From NCBI RefSeq assembly GCF_051297175.1, contig NZ_JBINNY010000001.1, positions 2,976,001-3,040,000 on the forward strand: a DNA stretch of 64,000 bases, in the 5' to 3' direction. This document shows, piece by piece, positions 1 to 8,724 of this stretch. The DNA comes from Dryocola sp051297175 (lineage in GTDB: Bacteria > Pseudomonadota > Gammaproteobacteria > Enterobacterales > Enterobacteriaceae). A program made the translations under genes and the position numbers. How positions within the stretch are numbered: position 1 is the first letter of the stretch; every line of letters starts with the position of its first letter. A model generated the notes under the pieces. The model was not told the origin of the DNA. It made no database searches and saw only the letters and a program-made list of their open reading frames with translations.

Positions 1-742
1 GGTAGGCAACTACAACGCCCACATCGCCGCCTACCCGGAAGTTGACTGGCACCAGTTTAGCGAAGAGTTCGTTACCTCTCTGGGCATCCAGTGGAACCCG
101 TACACCACGCAGATCGAGCCGCACGACTACATCGCCGAACTGTTCGACTGCATGGCGCGCTTCAACACCATTCTTATCGACTTCGACCGCGACGTGTGGG
201 GCTACATCGCCCTGAACCACTTCAAGCAGAAAACCATCGCGGGCGAAATCGGCTCATCCACCATGCCGCACAAGGTTAACCCAATCGACTTCGAAAACTC
301 CGAAGGCAACCTGGGCCTGTCCAACGCCATGCTGCAACACCTGGCGAGCAAGCTGCCGGTTTCCCGCTGGCAGCGCGACCTGACGGACTCTACCGTGCTG
401 CGTAACCTCGGCGTGGGTATTGGCTATGCGCTGATTGCCTACCAGTCAACGCTGAAAGGCGTAAGCAAGCTGGAAGTGAACCGCGACCGCCTGCTGGCCG
501 AGCTGGATCTCAACTGGGAAGTGCTGGCCGAGCCGATTCAAACCGTGATGCGCCGCTACGGCATTGAGAAGCCTTACGAGAAGCTCAAAGAGCTGACCCG
601 CGGCAAGCGCGTTGACGCCGAAGGCATGAAGCAGTTTATCGACAGCCTGGAGCTGCCGGAAGACGAAAAAACACGTCTGAAAGCGATGACGCCAGCCAAC
701 TATATCGGCCGCGCTATCACCATGGTTGATGAACTGAAGTAA
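1..742 (+). CDS. purB: Adenylosuccinate lyase, C-terminal part (5' end outside window)
   Basis: PurB catalyses two steps of purine synthesis: SAICAR to AICAR plus fumarate, and adenylosuccinate to AMP plus fumarate. It is a cytoplasmic tetramer. The reading frame is open from base 2 and gives 246 residues, which correspond to about residue 211 onward of the 456-residue E. coli enzyme. The fumarate-lyase signature SSTMPHKVNP is present and carries the flexible-loop serine equivalent to E. coli Ser295. The C-terminal helical domain is complete and ends in TAA. The next gene is phoP, as in E. coli. The partial state is due only to the window edge. Confidence 0.97.
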   Translation, partial: VGNYNAHIAAYPEVDWHQFSEEFVTSLGIQWNPYTTQIEPHDYIAELFDCMARFNTILIDFDRDVWGYIALNHFKQKTIAGEIGSSTMPHKVNPIDFENSEGNLGLSNAMLQHLASKLPVSRWQRDLTDSTVLRNLGVGIGYALIAYQSTLKGVSKLEVNRDRLLAELDLNWEVLAEPIQTVMRRYGIEKPYEKLKELTRGKRVDAEGMKQFIDSLELPEDEKTRLKAMTPANYIGRAITMVDELK

Positions 743-757
743 GCTTCCCCCCCCTCC

Positions 758-783
758 GGCGGGTGGCATCGCGTCCACCCGCC
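758..783 (+). other. Stem-loop between purB and phoP
   Basis: A perfect 9-bp inverted repeat, GGCGGGTGG and CCACCCGCC, is separated by 8 bases and starts 15 bases after the purB stop. There is no T-run after it, so it is not a classical intrinsic terminator. It could mark the purB mRNA 3' end after processing, or allow partial read-through into phoP. The structure is seen directly; its role is inferred. Confidence 0.5.
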
Positions 784-797
784 AGCCAGATCTTTGC

Positions 798-832
798 CGT
801 TTATCCGTTGTTTACTCCTCCTCCCCGATAAT
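798..832 (+). promoter_or_regulatory. PhoP box and -10 element of the phoPQ promoter
   Basis: Two direct hexamers, CGTTTA (798-803) and TGTTTA (809-814), are separated by 5 bases, which fits the PhoP-box rule (T/G)GTTTA-N5-(T/G)GTTTA. A -10 hexamer GATAAT (827-832) follows the second hexamer after exactly 12 bases, the spacing of directly PhoP-activated promoters, where the box takes the place of a -35 element. This predicts autoregulation of phoPQ from a start near 839. The mechanism is established for E. coli and Salmonella; its use here is inferred. Confidence 0.8.
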
Positions 833-874
833 TAGCGTTAAACTATCAAGGACATTTGACATAGAGGATATGGG

Positions 875-1546
875 ATGCGCGTTTTAGTTGTGGAAGATAA
901 TGCCCTGCTACGTCACCACTTAAAGGTGCAGCTACGTGAAGCCGGCCATCAGGTCGACGCCGCTGAAGATGCAAAAGAAGCGGACTACTTCTTAAATGAG
1001 CACACGCCGGATATTGCTATCGTCGATCTGGGCCTGCCGGACGAAGACGGCATGAGCCTGATCCGCCGCTGGCGCGGGCACGACGTCACCATTCCGATCC
1101 TTGTCTTAACCGCCCGCGAAGGCTGGCAGGATAAGGTCGAGGTGCTGGGCGCGGGCGCGGATGACTACGTGACCAAGCCCTTCCATCTTGAAGAGGTGGT
1201 CGCGCGTATGCAGGCGCTGATGCGCCGCAACAGCGGGCTTGCCTCCCAGCTCATTTCCATGCCGCCTTTCCAGGTGGATTTATCCCGCCGCGAACTGTCC
1301 ATCAACGACAATCTCATCAAGCTGACGGCGTTTGAATACACCATTATGGAAACGCTTATCCGCAACGCGGGGAAAGTCGTGAGCAAAGACTCTCTGATGC
1401 TGCAGCTTTATCCGGATGCGGAGCTGCGCGAAAGCCACACCATTGACGTGCTAATGGGCCGCCTGCGTAAAAAAATCCAGGCCGAACATCCGCAGGATGT
1501 GATCACCACGGTGCGGGGCCAGGGCTACCGTTTCGACCTGCGCTAA
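875..1546 (+). CDS. phoP: Response regulator PhoP
   Basis: PhoP is the DNA-binding response regulator of the PhoQ/PhoP system, which responds to low Mg2+, acidity and cationic peptides. It controls Mg2+ uptake, lipid A modification and, in Salmonella, virulence. The protein has 223 residues, as in E. coli. An N-terminal receiver domain carries the phosphoacceptor Asp51 in the VDLGLPDEDG context, and a C-terminal OmpR-type winged helix ends in RGQGYRFDLR. The gene is separated from phoQ by one base, so the two are translationally coupled. The PhoP box upstream indicates positive autoregulation. In Salmonella PhoP represses hilA; a hilA homologue lies 34 kb away here. Confidence 0.98.
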   Translation: MRVLVVEDNALLRHHLKVQLREAGHQVDAAEDAKEADYFLNEHTPDIAIVDLGLPDEDGMSLIRRWRGHDVTIPILVLTAREGWQDKVEVLGAGADDYVTKPFHLEEVVARMQALMRRNSGLASQLISMPPFQVDLSRRELSINDNLIKLTAFEYTIMETLIRNAGKVVSKDSLMLQLYPDAELRESHTIDVLMGRLRKKIQAEHPQDVITTVRGQGYRFDLR

Positions 1547-1547
1547 C

Positions 1548-3008
1548 ATGACGTTTCTTCGCCACTTTTTCCCGCTGTCGCTGCGGGTACGCTTTTTGCT
1601 CGCCACCGCCGTCGTCGTGCTGGTGCTTTCCCTCGCCTACGGCGTGGTGGCGATGGTGGGTTACAGCGTCAGCTTTGACAAAACCACCTTCCGGCTGCTG
1701 CGCGGTGAAAGCAATCTCTATTACACCCTCGCGGTATGGAAAGACGGCAAGCTGAACATCGAGTGGCCCGAGCAGCTCAATCTGAAAACGCCTACCATGA
1801 CGCTCATCTACGACGAAAAGGGCAAGCTGCTGTGGACGCAGCGCAGCGTGCCCGCCGTCGAAAAGCAGATTAAAAAAGAGTGGCTAAACAGGGATGGTTT
1901 TCAGGAGATCGAATTCAATTACGCCACCAGCGACATGCTGCTCGGGGAAAACCAGCGCCTTAAAAAAGAGCTGAAGGATTATTACGACGGCGACGACGAA
2001 TACGACATGACCCACTCGGTGGCGATAAATAAATACCCCGCGACCGCCCGCATGCCCGCGCTGACCATCGTCGTGGTCGACACCATTCCCAACGAGCTTA
2101 ACAACTCGGACAAGGTGCTGGACTGGTTTATCTACGTCCTGCTCGCCAATCTCCTGCTGGTTGTTCCACTTTTGTGGGGAGCGGCGTGGTGGAGCCTGCG
2201 CCCGATAGCCGCGCTTGCGAAGGAAGTGCGCGAGCTTGAAAAGCACGATCGCGATAGCCTCAACCCGCAAACCACGCGCGAGCTGACGAGCCTGGTCAGA
2301 AACCTCAATCGCCTGCTGCGCACCGAGCGCGAGCGCTATGACAAATATCGCACCACGCTTACCGACCTGACCCACAGCCTGAAGACGCCGCTGGCGGTGC
2401 TGCAAACCACGCTGCGTTCTTTGCGCACGCAGAAGCTGAGCGTGGAAGATGCCGAGCCGGTAATGCTTGAGCAAATCAGCCGTATTTCCCAGCAGATCGG
2501 CTACTACCTGCATCGTGCCAGCATGCGCGGCAACAACGCGCTGCTAAGCCGCGAGCTGCATTCCGTTGCGCCGCTGCTGGATAACCTGTGCTCCGCGCTG
2601 AATAAGGTTTACCAGCATAAGGGCGTTAACATCACGCTGGATATCTCCCCGGAAATCACCTTCAGCGGCGAGAAAAACGACTTTATGGAAGTGATGGGCA
2701 ACGTGCTGGACAACGCCTGCAAGTACTGCCTGGAGTTCGTGGAAATCACCGCTCGCCAGCTCGACGACACGCTTCACCTCTACGTTGAGGACGACGGCCC
2801 CGGCATACCGGAAAGCAAGCGCGCGATTGTTTTTGATCGCGGGCAGCGGGCTGATACGCTGCGGCCGGGCCAGGGCGTGGGCCTGTCGGTGGCGCGTGAA
2901 ATCGTCGAACAATATGACGGCGAAATCGTTCCAGACACCAGCGAGCTGGGCGGCGTGCGCATGGAAGTCATTTTTGCGCGCCAGCGTCCAGACCGGGAAG
3001 AAGATTGA
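1548..3008 (+). CDS. phoQ: Sensor histidine kinase/phosphatase PhoQ
   Basis: PhoQ is an inner-membrane sensor kinase that phosphorylates PhoP when Mg2+ is low or when acid or cationic peptides are sensed. The protein has 486 residues, as in E. coli. Two transmembrane segments (about 17-37 and 193-214) bracket a periplasmic PAS-like sensor with an acidic stretch at 144-153 (DYYDGDDEYD), where the family binds divalent cations near the membrane. A HAMP region follows. The phosphoacceptor histidine is His276 in DLTHSLKTPL, one position earlier than E. coli His277. An ATPase domain has N-box NVLDNACKYC and a G-box (DDGPGIPE). No terminator is obvious before roxA. Confidence 0.98.
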   Translation: MTFLRHFFPLSLRVRFLLATAVVVLVLSLAYGVVAMVGYSVSFDKTTFRLLRGESNLYYTLAVWKDGKLNIEWPEQLNLKTPTMTLIYDEKGKLLWTQRSVPAVEKQIKKEWLNRDGFQEIEFNYATSDMLLGENQRLKKELKDYYDGDDEYDMTHSVAINKYPATARMPALTIVVVDTIPNELNNSDKVLDWFIYVLLANLLLVVPLLWGAAWWSLRPIAALAKEVRELEKHDRDSLNPQTTRELTSLVRNLNRLLRTERERYDKYRTTLTDLTHSLKTPLAVLQTTLRSLRTQKLSVEDAEPVMLEQISRISQQIGYYLHRASMRGNNALLSRELHSVAPLLDNLCSALNKVYQHKGVNITLDISPEITFSGEKNDFMEVMGNVLDNACKYCLEFVEITARQLDDTLHLYVEDDGPGIPESKRAIVFDRGQRADTLRPGQGVGLSVAREIVEQYDGEIVPDTSELGGVRMEVIFARQRPDREED

Positions 3009-3043
3009 AAATACTCCCGTAAACGCTCCCCCCATCCGTTATA

Positions 3044-3068
3044 ATCCGGTCAGGTTCACCTGCCGGAT
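3044..3068 (+). other. Stem-loop just upstream of roxA
   Basis: ATCCGG-T-CAGG, a TTCA loop, then CCTG-CCGGAT form a 10-bp stem with one bulged T, ending 7 bases before the roxA start codon. There is no T-run. It would sit in the leader of a phoPQ-roxA transcript and partly hide the weak roxA ribosome binding site, so it could tune translation. The fold is read from the sequence; the role is inferred. Confidence 0.4.
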
Positions 3069-3075
3069 AACAACA

Positions 3076-4197
3076 ATGGAATACACCCTGGATTTAAACT
3101 GGCCCGATTTTATCGAGCGCTACTGGCAAAAACGCCCGGTAGTGTTAAAACGCGGCTTCAAGAACTTTATCGACCCGCTCTCCCCGGATGAACTGGCAGG
3201 CCTTGCCATGGAAAACGAGGTGGACAGCCGCCTCGTGAGCCATGAAGAAGGGAAATGGCAGGTCAGCCACGGCCCGTTCCAGAGCTACGATCATCTCGGC
3301 GAAAACAACTGGTCACTGCTGGTGCAGGCGGTGAATAACTGGCATGCGCCAAGCGCCGAGCTGATGCGCCCGTTCCGCGCCCTGCCCGACTGGCGTATCG
3401 ACGATCTGATGATCTCCTTTTCGGTACCCGGCGGCGGCGTTGGCCCGCACCTCGACCAGTACGACGTGTTTATCATTCAGGGCGTTGGCCGCCGCCGCTG
3501 GCGCGTGGGCGAAAAAGTGCCGATGAAGCAGCACTGCCCGCACCCGGACTTACTTCAGGTCGAGCCGTTCGATGGCATCATTGATGAAGAGCTTGAGCCG
3601 GGCGATATCCTGTACATTCCGCCGGGCTTCCCGCACGAAGGCTATTCGCTGGAAAACTCGATGAACTACTCCGTCGGGTTCCGCGCGCCAAGCGGCAGGG
3701 AGCTTATCAGCGGCTTCGCTGACTACGTATTGCAGCGCGAATTAGGCAGCCATCGCTATACCGACCCGGACGTTCCCGCCCGCCAGCAGCCTGCGGATAT
3801 CCTGCCGGAAGAGCTGGACAAGCTGCGCGGCATGATGCTGGACCTGATCAACCAGCCGGAGCATTTCAAAGCCTGGTTTGGCGAGTTTATTACCCAGTCA
3901 CGCCACGAGCTGGACGTCGCCCCGCCGGAGCCGCCGTATCAGCCCGATGAAATCTATGACGCCATCAAGCAGGGTGATTCGCTAACCCGACTCGGCGGCC
4001 TGCGCGTGCTGCGCATTGCCGATGAGGTCTACGTCAACGGCGAGAAGATCGACAGCCCGCACCGCCCGGCGGTCGAAGCGCTGGCGAGCTATATCACGGT
4101 AGATGCCGATAAGCTAGGCGATGCGCTGGAAGACCCGTCGTTCCTGGCGCTGCTTGCGGCGCTGGTGAACAGCGGGTATTGGTACTTCGAGGATTAA
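3076..4197 (+). CDS. roxA: Ribosomal protein uL16 arginine 3-hydroxylase RoxA (YcfD)
   Basis: RoxA is a 2-oxoglutarate- and Fe(II)-dependent oxygenase that hydroxylates Arg81 of ribosomal protein L16. The protein has 373 residues, the E. coli length, when translation starts at the ATG at 3076; in-frame codons further upstream lie inside phoQ. The JmjC-type metal triad is visible: His125 and Asp127 in GPHLDQYD, and His187 in GFPHEGYSLEN. The C-terminal region holds the dimerisation and winged-helix domains of the family. The gene follows phoQ by 67 bases and is probably co-transcribed from that side. A block of REP-like repeats follows. Confidence 0.96.
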   Translation: MEYTLDLNWPDFIERYWQKRPVVLKRGFKNFIDPLSPDELAGLAMENEVDSRLVSHEEGKWQVSHGPFQSYDHLGENNWSLLVQAVNNWHAPSAELMRPFRALPDWRIDDLMISFSVPGGGVGPHLDQYDVFIIQGVGRRRWRVGEKVPMKQHCPHPDLLQVEPFDGIIDEELEPGDILYIPPGFPHEGYSLENSMNYSVGFRAPSGRELISGFADYVLQRELGSHRYTDPDVPARQQPADILPEELDKLRGMMLDLINQPEHFKAWFGEFITQSRHELDVAPPEPPYQPDEIYDAIKQGDSLTRLGGLRVLRIADEVYVNGEKIDSPHRPAVEALASYITVDADKLGDALEDPSFLALLAALVNSGYWYFED

Positions 4198-4212
4198 AGA
4201 TGAGTCCGTAGC

Positions 4213-4430
4213 GGTGGATGGCGCTTGCGCTTATCCACCCTACACGATCGGTAGGTCGGGTATGGCATAACCGCCCCCCGACAGTGCGTGGATGCCGCCT
4301 GCGCTTATCCACTAAAACGACCCGTAGGTCGGGTAAGGCATAAGCCGCCACCCGACAGTTCGTGGATGCCACGTGCGCTTATCCACTACAACGACCCGTA
4401 GGTCGGGTAAGGCATAAGCCGCCACCCGAC
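4213..4430. repeat. Tandem REP-like palindromes, alternating A and B units
   Basis: The roxA-pepT gap holds six palindromic units alternating between two types. Type A resembles GTGGATGCC..GCGCTTATCCAC (4213-4238, 4288-4312, 4362-4386). Type B resembles GTAGGTCGGGTAAGGCATAA then GCCGCCACCCGAC (4251-4282, 4324-4356, 4398-4430). The A-B pair recurs every 73-74 bases. Type B resembles the enterobacterial REP (PU) element, and mixed arrays of this kind are called BIMEs. Related units occur near 59696-59766, 50968-51000 and possibly 49735-49767. They lie between convergent genes and may act as a transcription or supercoiling barrier. Confidence 0.85.
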
Positions 4431-4445
4431 GCTTCTGCGCAAACG

Positions 4446-5672
4446 CTACTTCTGCTGCGCCGTCAATTCCGCAATACGCACAATCACCGCTACCGCTTTC
4501 TCCATGCCTTCCAACGTTACAAATTCATGCTTCCCGTGGTAGTTGTAGCCCCCGGTAAACAGGTTCGGGCAAGGCAGGCCTTTGAACGAAAGCTGTGCGC
4601 CGTCGGTGCCGCCGCGAATCGGCTTCATAATCGGCTCAATATCGCAGTCGAGCATCGCCTGACGCGCCACGTCCACGATGTACGGATGTTCCGCCACCTT
4701 CTCGCGCATGTTGTAGTAGCTGTCTTCGATAATCAGCTCGATATAACAGTCCGGATGCAGGCCCTTGCCCACTTTCTTAGCGATATCCATCATTTTGCGT
4801 TTGCGCGCCTCAAACTGCTCGCGGTCAAAATCACGGATGATGTAATGCATTTCCGCTTTATCTACCGAACCTTTGATGCCGTGCAGATGGTAGAAGCCTT
4901 CATACCCTTCGGTATTTTCCGGGCTTTCGCTGGCCGGAACTTCTGCATGAATGCGCGCGGCAAGCGACAGCGCGTTCACCATAACGCCTTTCGCGGTGCC
5001 CGGATGCACGTTATTGCCGACGATTTTGATGGTTACCGACGCGGCGTTGAAGTTTTCACACTCCAGCTCGCCCACGCCGCCGCCGTCAACCGTGTAGGCC
5101 CAGCGCGCGTCGAAGGCTTCCACGTCAAAGAACTTCGCGCCTTTGCCGACTTCTTCATCCGGGGTAAAGGCCACGCGGATATCGCCGTGCGGGATGTTTT
5201 TCTCTTTCAGCACGGCCAGCGCGGTCATGATTTCCGCCACGCCCGCCTTATCGTCCGCGCCCAACAGCGTTTTGCCGTCGGTGGTGATCAGGGTCTGGCC
5301 CATAAGCTGATGTAAAACGGGGAACATCACCGGGGAAAGCACCTCGTCGCCGATGCCCAGCGCGATGTCGCCGCCGCGATAGTTTTCGACAATCTGCGGA
5401 TTGACGTTTTTACCGGTGAAATCCGGCGCCGTGTCCACATGAGAGATAAAGCCGATGGCCGGTACCGCCCTGTCGATATTGGACGGCAGGGTTCCCATCA
5501 CGGTGCCGTGTTCGCCCAGGGTGACATTAACCAGCCCCATCTCTTCGAGCTGCTCTTTTAAGAGCCTTAATAGCTTCCACTGCCCTTCGGTGCTCGGCAC
5601 CTGCTTAACGCCGGGCTTGGACTGCGTATCCAGTGAGACGTAGTGCAAAAAACGCTCAAGTAATTTATCCAT
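4446..5672 (-). CDS. pepT: Peptidase T (tripeptide aminopeptidase)
   Basis: PepT is a cytoplasmic zinc exopeptidase of the M20 family that removes the N-terminal residue of tripeptides. Starting at MDKLLERFLH gives 408 residues, as in E. coli; the ribosome binding site GAGGGTGG lies just upstream, and an upstream ATG adding 15 residues is unlikely. Zinc ligands and catalytic residues of the family are visible: His78 and Asp80 (SHVDTAPD), Asp140 (LLGADDKAG), Glu173 and Glu174 (TPDEEVGKG) and a C-terminal His in YHGKHEF. The gene is divergent from potA across 286 bases that must hold both promoters. In Salmonella pepT is activated by FNR; I could not place a convincing FNR site here. Confidence 0.97.
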   Translation of the reverse strand: MDKLLERFLHYVSLDTQSKPGVKQVPSTEGQWKLLRLLKEQLEEMGLVNVTLGEHGTVMGTLPSNIDRAVPAIGFISHVDTAPDFTGKNVNPQIVENYRGGDIALGIGDEVLSPVMFPVLHQLMGQTLITTDGKTLLGADDKAGVAEIMTALAVLKEKNIPHGDIRVAFTPDEEVGKGAKFFDVEAFDARWAYTVDGGGVGELECENFNAASVTIKIVGNNVHPGTAKGVMVNALSLAARIHAEVPASESPENTEGYEGFYHLHGIKGSVDKAEMHYIIRDFDREQFEARKRKMMDIAKKVGKGLHPDCYIELIIEDSYYNMREKVAEHPYIVDVARQAMLDCDIEPIMKPIRGGTDGAQLSFKGLPCPNLFTGGYNYHGKHEFVTLEGMEKAVAVIVRIAELTAQQK

Positions 5673-5958
5673 ATGGCCACCCTCATTTTTTGTGACGTCA
5701 TTATCAATAAGCCGCAAAGGTGAAATATTGCGTCAGGTCACTTTTAGCCCGGTACGGGTGAAAATAGTCTTATTCTTTATATGATGCGCCTTAAGATTCG
5801 CTCCAAACCTAAACATAGTTGAAATACAGGCACATCGGGATATCGAGGATTGGCGATTTTCGCACTTTGCCGTAGAATGCCAGCCCTTATTGAATGTGCC
5901 AAACCTCAAGGTGGTTACTCACAAACCCCGCATCAAGGCGTGATTTGATGCGTTATTT

Positions 5959-7095
5959 ATGGGACAGCGTAAAAAATTGAAAACACAGCTTCGTTCGCGC
6001 TCACCGCTGGTTAATTTGGCGGGAGTAGGTAAAAGCTTTGATGGCAAAACCGTTATTTCCGATTTCTCACTCACCATCAATCATGGTGAATTCCTGACGC
6101 TGCTCGGCCCTTCCGGCTGCGGCAAAACCACCGTTCTGCGCCTGATTGCCGGGCTGGAAAATGTCGATACCGGCATAATTTCCCTCGATAGCCAGGATAT
6201 TACTCACGTCCCGGCGGAGCATCGCCACGTCAACACCGTCTTCCAGAGCTATGCTCTTTTCCCCCACATGACCGTTTATGAAAACGTCGCGTTTGGGTTA
6301 AAGATGCAAAAAACGCCAGCCGCCGAAATTGGCCCGCGCGTGACGGAAGCGCTAAAGATGGTGCAGCTCGATGCCTTTTCCCAGCGCAAACCTCACCAGC
6401 TCTCCGGCGGCCAGCAGCAGCGCGTTGCAATAGCCCGCGCGGTGGTCAATAAACCGCGTCTGCTCCTGCTCGACGAATCCCTTTCCGCGCTCGATTACAA
6501 GCTGCGCAAGCAGATGCAAAACGAGCTGAAAGCGCTGCAGCGCAAGCTGGGCATCACCTTCGTATTCGTCACCCACGATCAGGAAGAAGCGCTCACCATG
6601 TCTGACCGCATCGTGGTCATGCGCGATGGCCGTATAGAACAGGACGGCACGCCGCGCGAAATCTATGAAGAGCCGAAAAACCTGTTCGTCGCAAGCTTCA
6701 TTGGTGAAATCAACATCTTCAACGCCACCGTTATCGAACGTATCGACGAAAAGCGCGTGCGCGCAAACGTTGAGGGCCGCGAATGCCATATCTTTGCCGA
6801 GCTGCCGGTGGTTGCCGGGCAAAAGCTGAATGTCCTGCTGCGCCCGGAAGATCTCCGCGTTGAAGAAATCAACGACACCAGCGACGTCGACGGCCTGGTG
6901 GGCTACGTGCGCGAGCGCAACTATAAAGGTATGACGCTTGAATCAAGCGTTGAGCTGGAAAACGGCAAAATGGTCATGGTGAGCGAGTTCTTTAACGAAG
7001 ACGATCCGGACTTCGATCACTCGCTCGATCAGAAAATGGCCGTGACATGGGTTGAAAGCTGGGAGGTTGTACTGGCCGATGATGAGCTCGCGTAA
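5959..7095 (+). CDS. potA: Spermidine/putrescine ABC transporter ATPase PotA
   Basis: PotA is the cytoplasmic ATPase that powers the PotBCD polyamine importer. The 378 residues equal the E. coli length. The nucleotide-binding domain shows Walker A GPSGCGKT (50-57), the ABC signature LSGGQ (148-152), Walker B LLLLDES (168-174) and an H-loop in FVTHDQEE. The C-terminal part (about 240-378) is the regulatory TOBE-like domain. It is the first gene of potABCD; its last 17 bases overlap the start of potB. Confidence 0.98.
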   Translation: MGQRKKLKTQLRSRSPLVNLAGVGKSFDGKTVISDFSLTINHGEFLTLLGPSGCGKTTVLRLIAGLENVDTGIISLDSQDITHVPAEHRHVNTVFQSYALFPHMTVYENVAFGLKMQKTPAAEIGPRVTEALKMVQLDAFSQRKPHQLSGGQQQRVAIARAVVNKPRLLLLDESLSALDYKLRKQMQNELKALQRKLGITFVFVTHDQEEALTMSDRIVVMRDGRIEQDGTPREIYEEPKNLFVASFIGEINIFNATVIERIDEKRVRANVEGRECHIFAELPVVAGQKLNVLLRPEDLRVEEINDTSDVDGLVGYVRERNYKGMTLESSVELENGKMVMVSEFFNEDDPDFDHSLDQKMAVTWVESWEVVLADDELA

Positions 7096-7936
7096 ATTCC
7101 AGAATGTGGTAATTGCCACCATCGTGGGCTGGCTGGTGCTGTTTGTCTTCCTGCCCAACCTGATGATTATCGGCACCAGCTTCCTTACGCGCGACGACGC
7201 GAACTTTGTCAGCATGGTCTTCACGCTGGACAACTACGCTCGTCTGGCTGACCCGCTGTATGCCCAGGTGTTGCTGCATTCGCTCAACATGGCGCTGATA
7301 GCCACCCTCGCCTGCCTGGCGCTGGGCTACCCGTTTGCCTGGTTCCTCGCCCGCCTGCCGGAACGCGTGCGCCCGCTGCTGCTGTTTCTGCTCATCGTCC
7401 CGTTCTGGACCAACTCGCTGATCCGCATCTACGGGCTGAAGATTTTCCTTAGCACTAAGGGCTTTCTCAACGCGTTTCTGCTGTGGCTTGGCGTGATTGA
7501 TACCCCAATCCGCATTATGTACACCGAAAGCGCGGTGATCCTGGGCCTGGTCTATATCCTGCTGCCGTTTATGGTGATGCCGCTCTACTCCAGCATCGAA
7601 AAACTCGATAAACCGCTGCTGGAGGCCGCGCGTGACTTAGGGGCCAGCAGGCTGCAAACCTTCGTGCGCATCATCCTGCCGCTGACCATGCCGGGCATCA
7701 TTGCCGGTTGTCTGCTGGTGATGCTGCCGGCGATGGGGCTGTTTTACGTTTCCGACCTGATGGGCGGCGCGAAAAACCTGCTGATCGGCAACGTGATTAA
7801 AAGCCAGTTCCTGAACATCCGCGACTGGCCGTTTGGCGCGGCAACCAGCATCACGCTTACGCTGGTGATGGGCTTTATGCTGCTGATTTACTGGCGCGCG
7901 TCTCGCCTGCTCAACAAAAAGGTGGAACTCGAATGA
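7079..7936 (+). CDS. potB: Spermidine/putrescine ABC transporter permease PotB
   Basis: PotB is an inner-membrane permease that forms the polyamine channel with PotC. From ATG 7079 the protein has 285 residues; the E. coli annotation (275) starts further in. GGGAGG at 7061-7066 is the likely ribosome binding site, inside potA, and the next ATG at 7082 is also possible. About six membrane segments are evident. The BPD permease EAA loop, EAARDLGASRLQTFVRIILP, contacts PotA. The stop overlaps the potC start (ATGA), so translation is coupled. Confidence 0.95.
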   Translation: MMSSRKFQNVVIATIVGWLVLFVFLPNLMIIGTSFLTRDDANFVSMVFTLDNYARLADPLYAQVLLHSLNMALIATLACLALGYPFAWFLARLPERVRPLLLFLLIVPFWTNSLIRIYGLKIFLSTKGFLNAFLLWLGVIDTPIRIMYTESAVILGLVYILLPFMVMPLYSSIEKLDKPLLEAARDLGASRLQTFVRIILPLTMPGIIAGCLLVMLPAMGLFYVSDLMGGAKNLLIGNVIKSQFLNIRDWPFGAATSITLTLVMGFMLLIYWRASRLLNKKVELE

Positions 7937-8724
7937 TCGGTCGCCTGTTCCGCGGCGGTTTTATGACCGCCATCTACGCGTATCTTTACATCCCGATAAT
8001 CATATTGATCGTCAACTCGTTTAACAGCTCGCGCTTCGGCATTAACTGGCAGGGCTTTACCACCAGCTGGTACAGCCTGCTGATGAACAACGACAGCCTG
8101 TTGCAGGCCGCGCAGCACTCCCTGACGATGGCGGTGTTTTCCGCCACCTTCGCCACGCTGATTGGTTCGCTGACGGCGGTGGCGCTTTACCGTTACCGTT
8201 TTCGCGGCAAGCCCTTCGTCAGCGGCATGCTGTTTGTGGTGATGATGTCACCGGATATCGTCATGGCGATTTCGCTGCTGGTGCTGTTTATGCTGCTGGG
8301 CGTGTCGCTCGGCTTCTGGTCGCTGCTGTTTTCACACATCACGTTCTGCCTGCCGTTTGTGGTCGTCACCGTCTACTCTCGCCTGAAGGGCTTTGACGTG
8401 AAGATGCTGGAGGCGGCGCGTGACCTGGGGGCCAGCGAGCTGATTATCCTGCGCAAAATCATTCTGCCGCTGGCAATGCCCGCCGTTGCCGCAGGCTGGC
8501 TGCTGAGCTTTACCCTGTCGATGGACGACGTGGTCGTATCGTCGTTCGTTACGGGGCCGAGCTATGAAATTTTACCGTTGAAGATTTATTCGATGGTCAA
8601 AGTCGGCGTTTCGCCCGAGGTGAACGCGCTGGCAACCATTTTATTAGTACTGTCGCTGGTTCTGGTGCTTGCCAGCCAGCTCATCCTTCGTGATAAAACG
8701 AAAATTCAGGGGACGTTAAAATGA
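7933..8724 (+). CDS. potC: Spermidine/putrescine ABC transporter permease PotC
   Basis: PotC is the second inner-membrane permease subunit of the polyamine importer. It has 263 residues (E. coli 264), six predicted membrane spans, and the EAA loop EAARDLGASELIILRKIILP that docks on PotA. It overlaps potB and potD by 4 bases each (ATGA junctions), which indicates one operon with coupled translation. Nothing in it departs from the family. Confidence 0.97.
   Translation: MIGRLFRGGFMTAIYAYLYIPIIILIVNSFNSSRFGINWQGFTTSWYSLLMNNDSLLQAAQHSLTMAVFSATFATLIGSLTAVALYRYRFRGKPFVSGMLFVVMMSPDIVMAISLLVLFMLLGVSLGFWSLLFSHITFCLPFVVVTVYSRLKGFDVKMLEAARDLGASELIILRKIILPLAMPAVAAGWLLSFTLSMDDVVVSSFVTGPSYEILPLKIYSMVKVGVSPEVNALATILLVLSLVLVLASQLILRDKTKIQGTLK

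Noticed and set aside
2785..3075. Upstream extension of the roxA frame
   Set aside because: It lies inside phoQ; the ATG at 3076 gives exactly the family length and the expected N-terminus.
4213..4430. CRISPR array
   Set aside because: The regular spacing is due to two alternating palindromes; the intervening segments are themselves repeats, and no cas genes are nearby.
4362..5315. 317-codon open frame on the plus strand over the repeats and pepT
   Set aside because: It starts within palindromic repeats and is antisense to pepT, which has a full set of zinc-ligand motifs.
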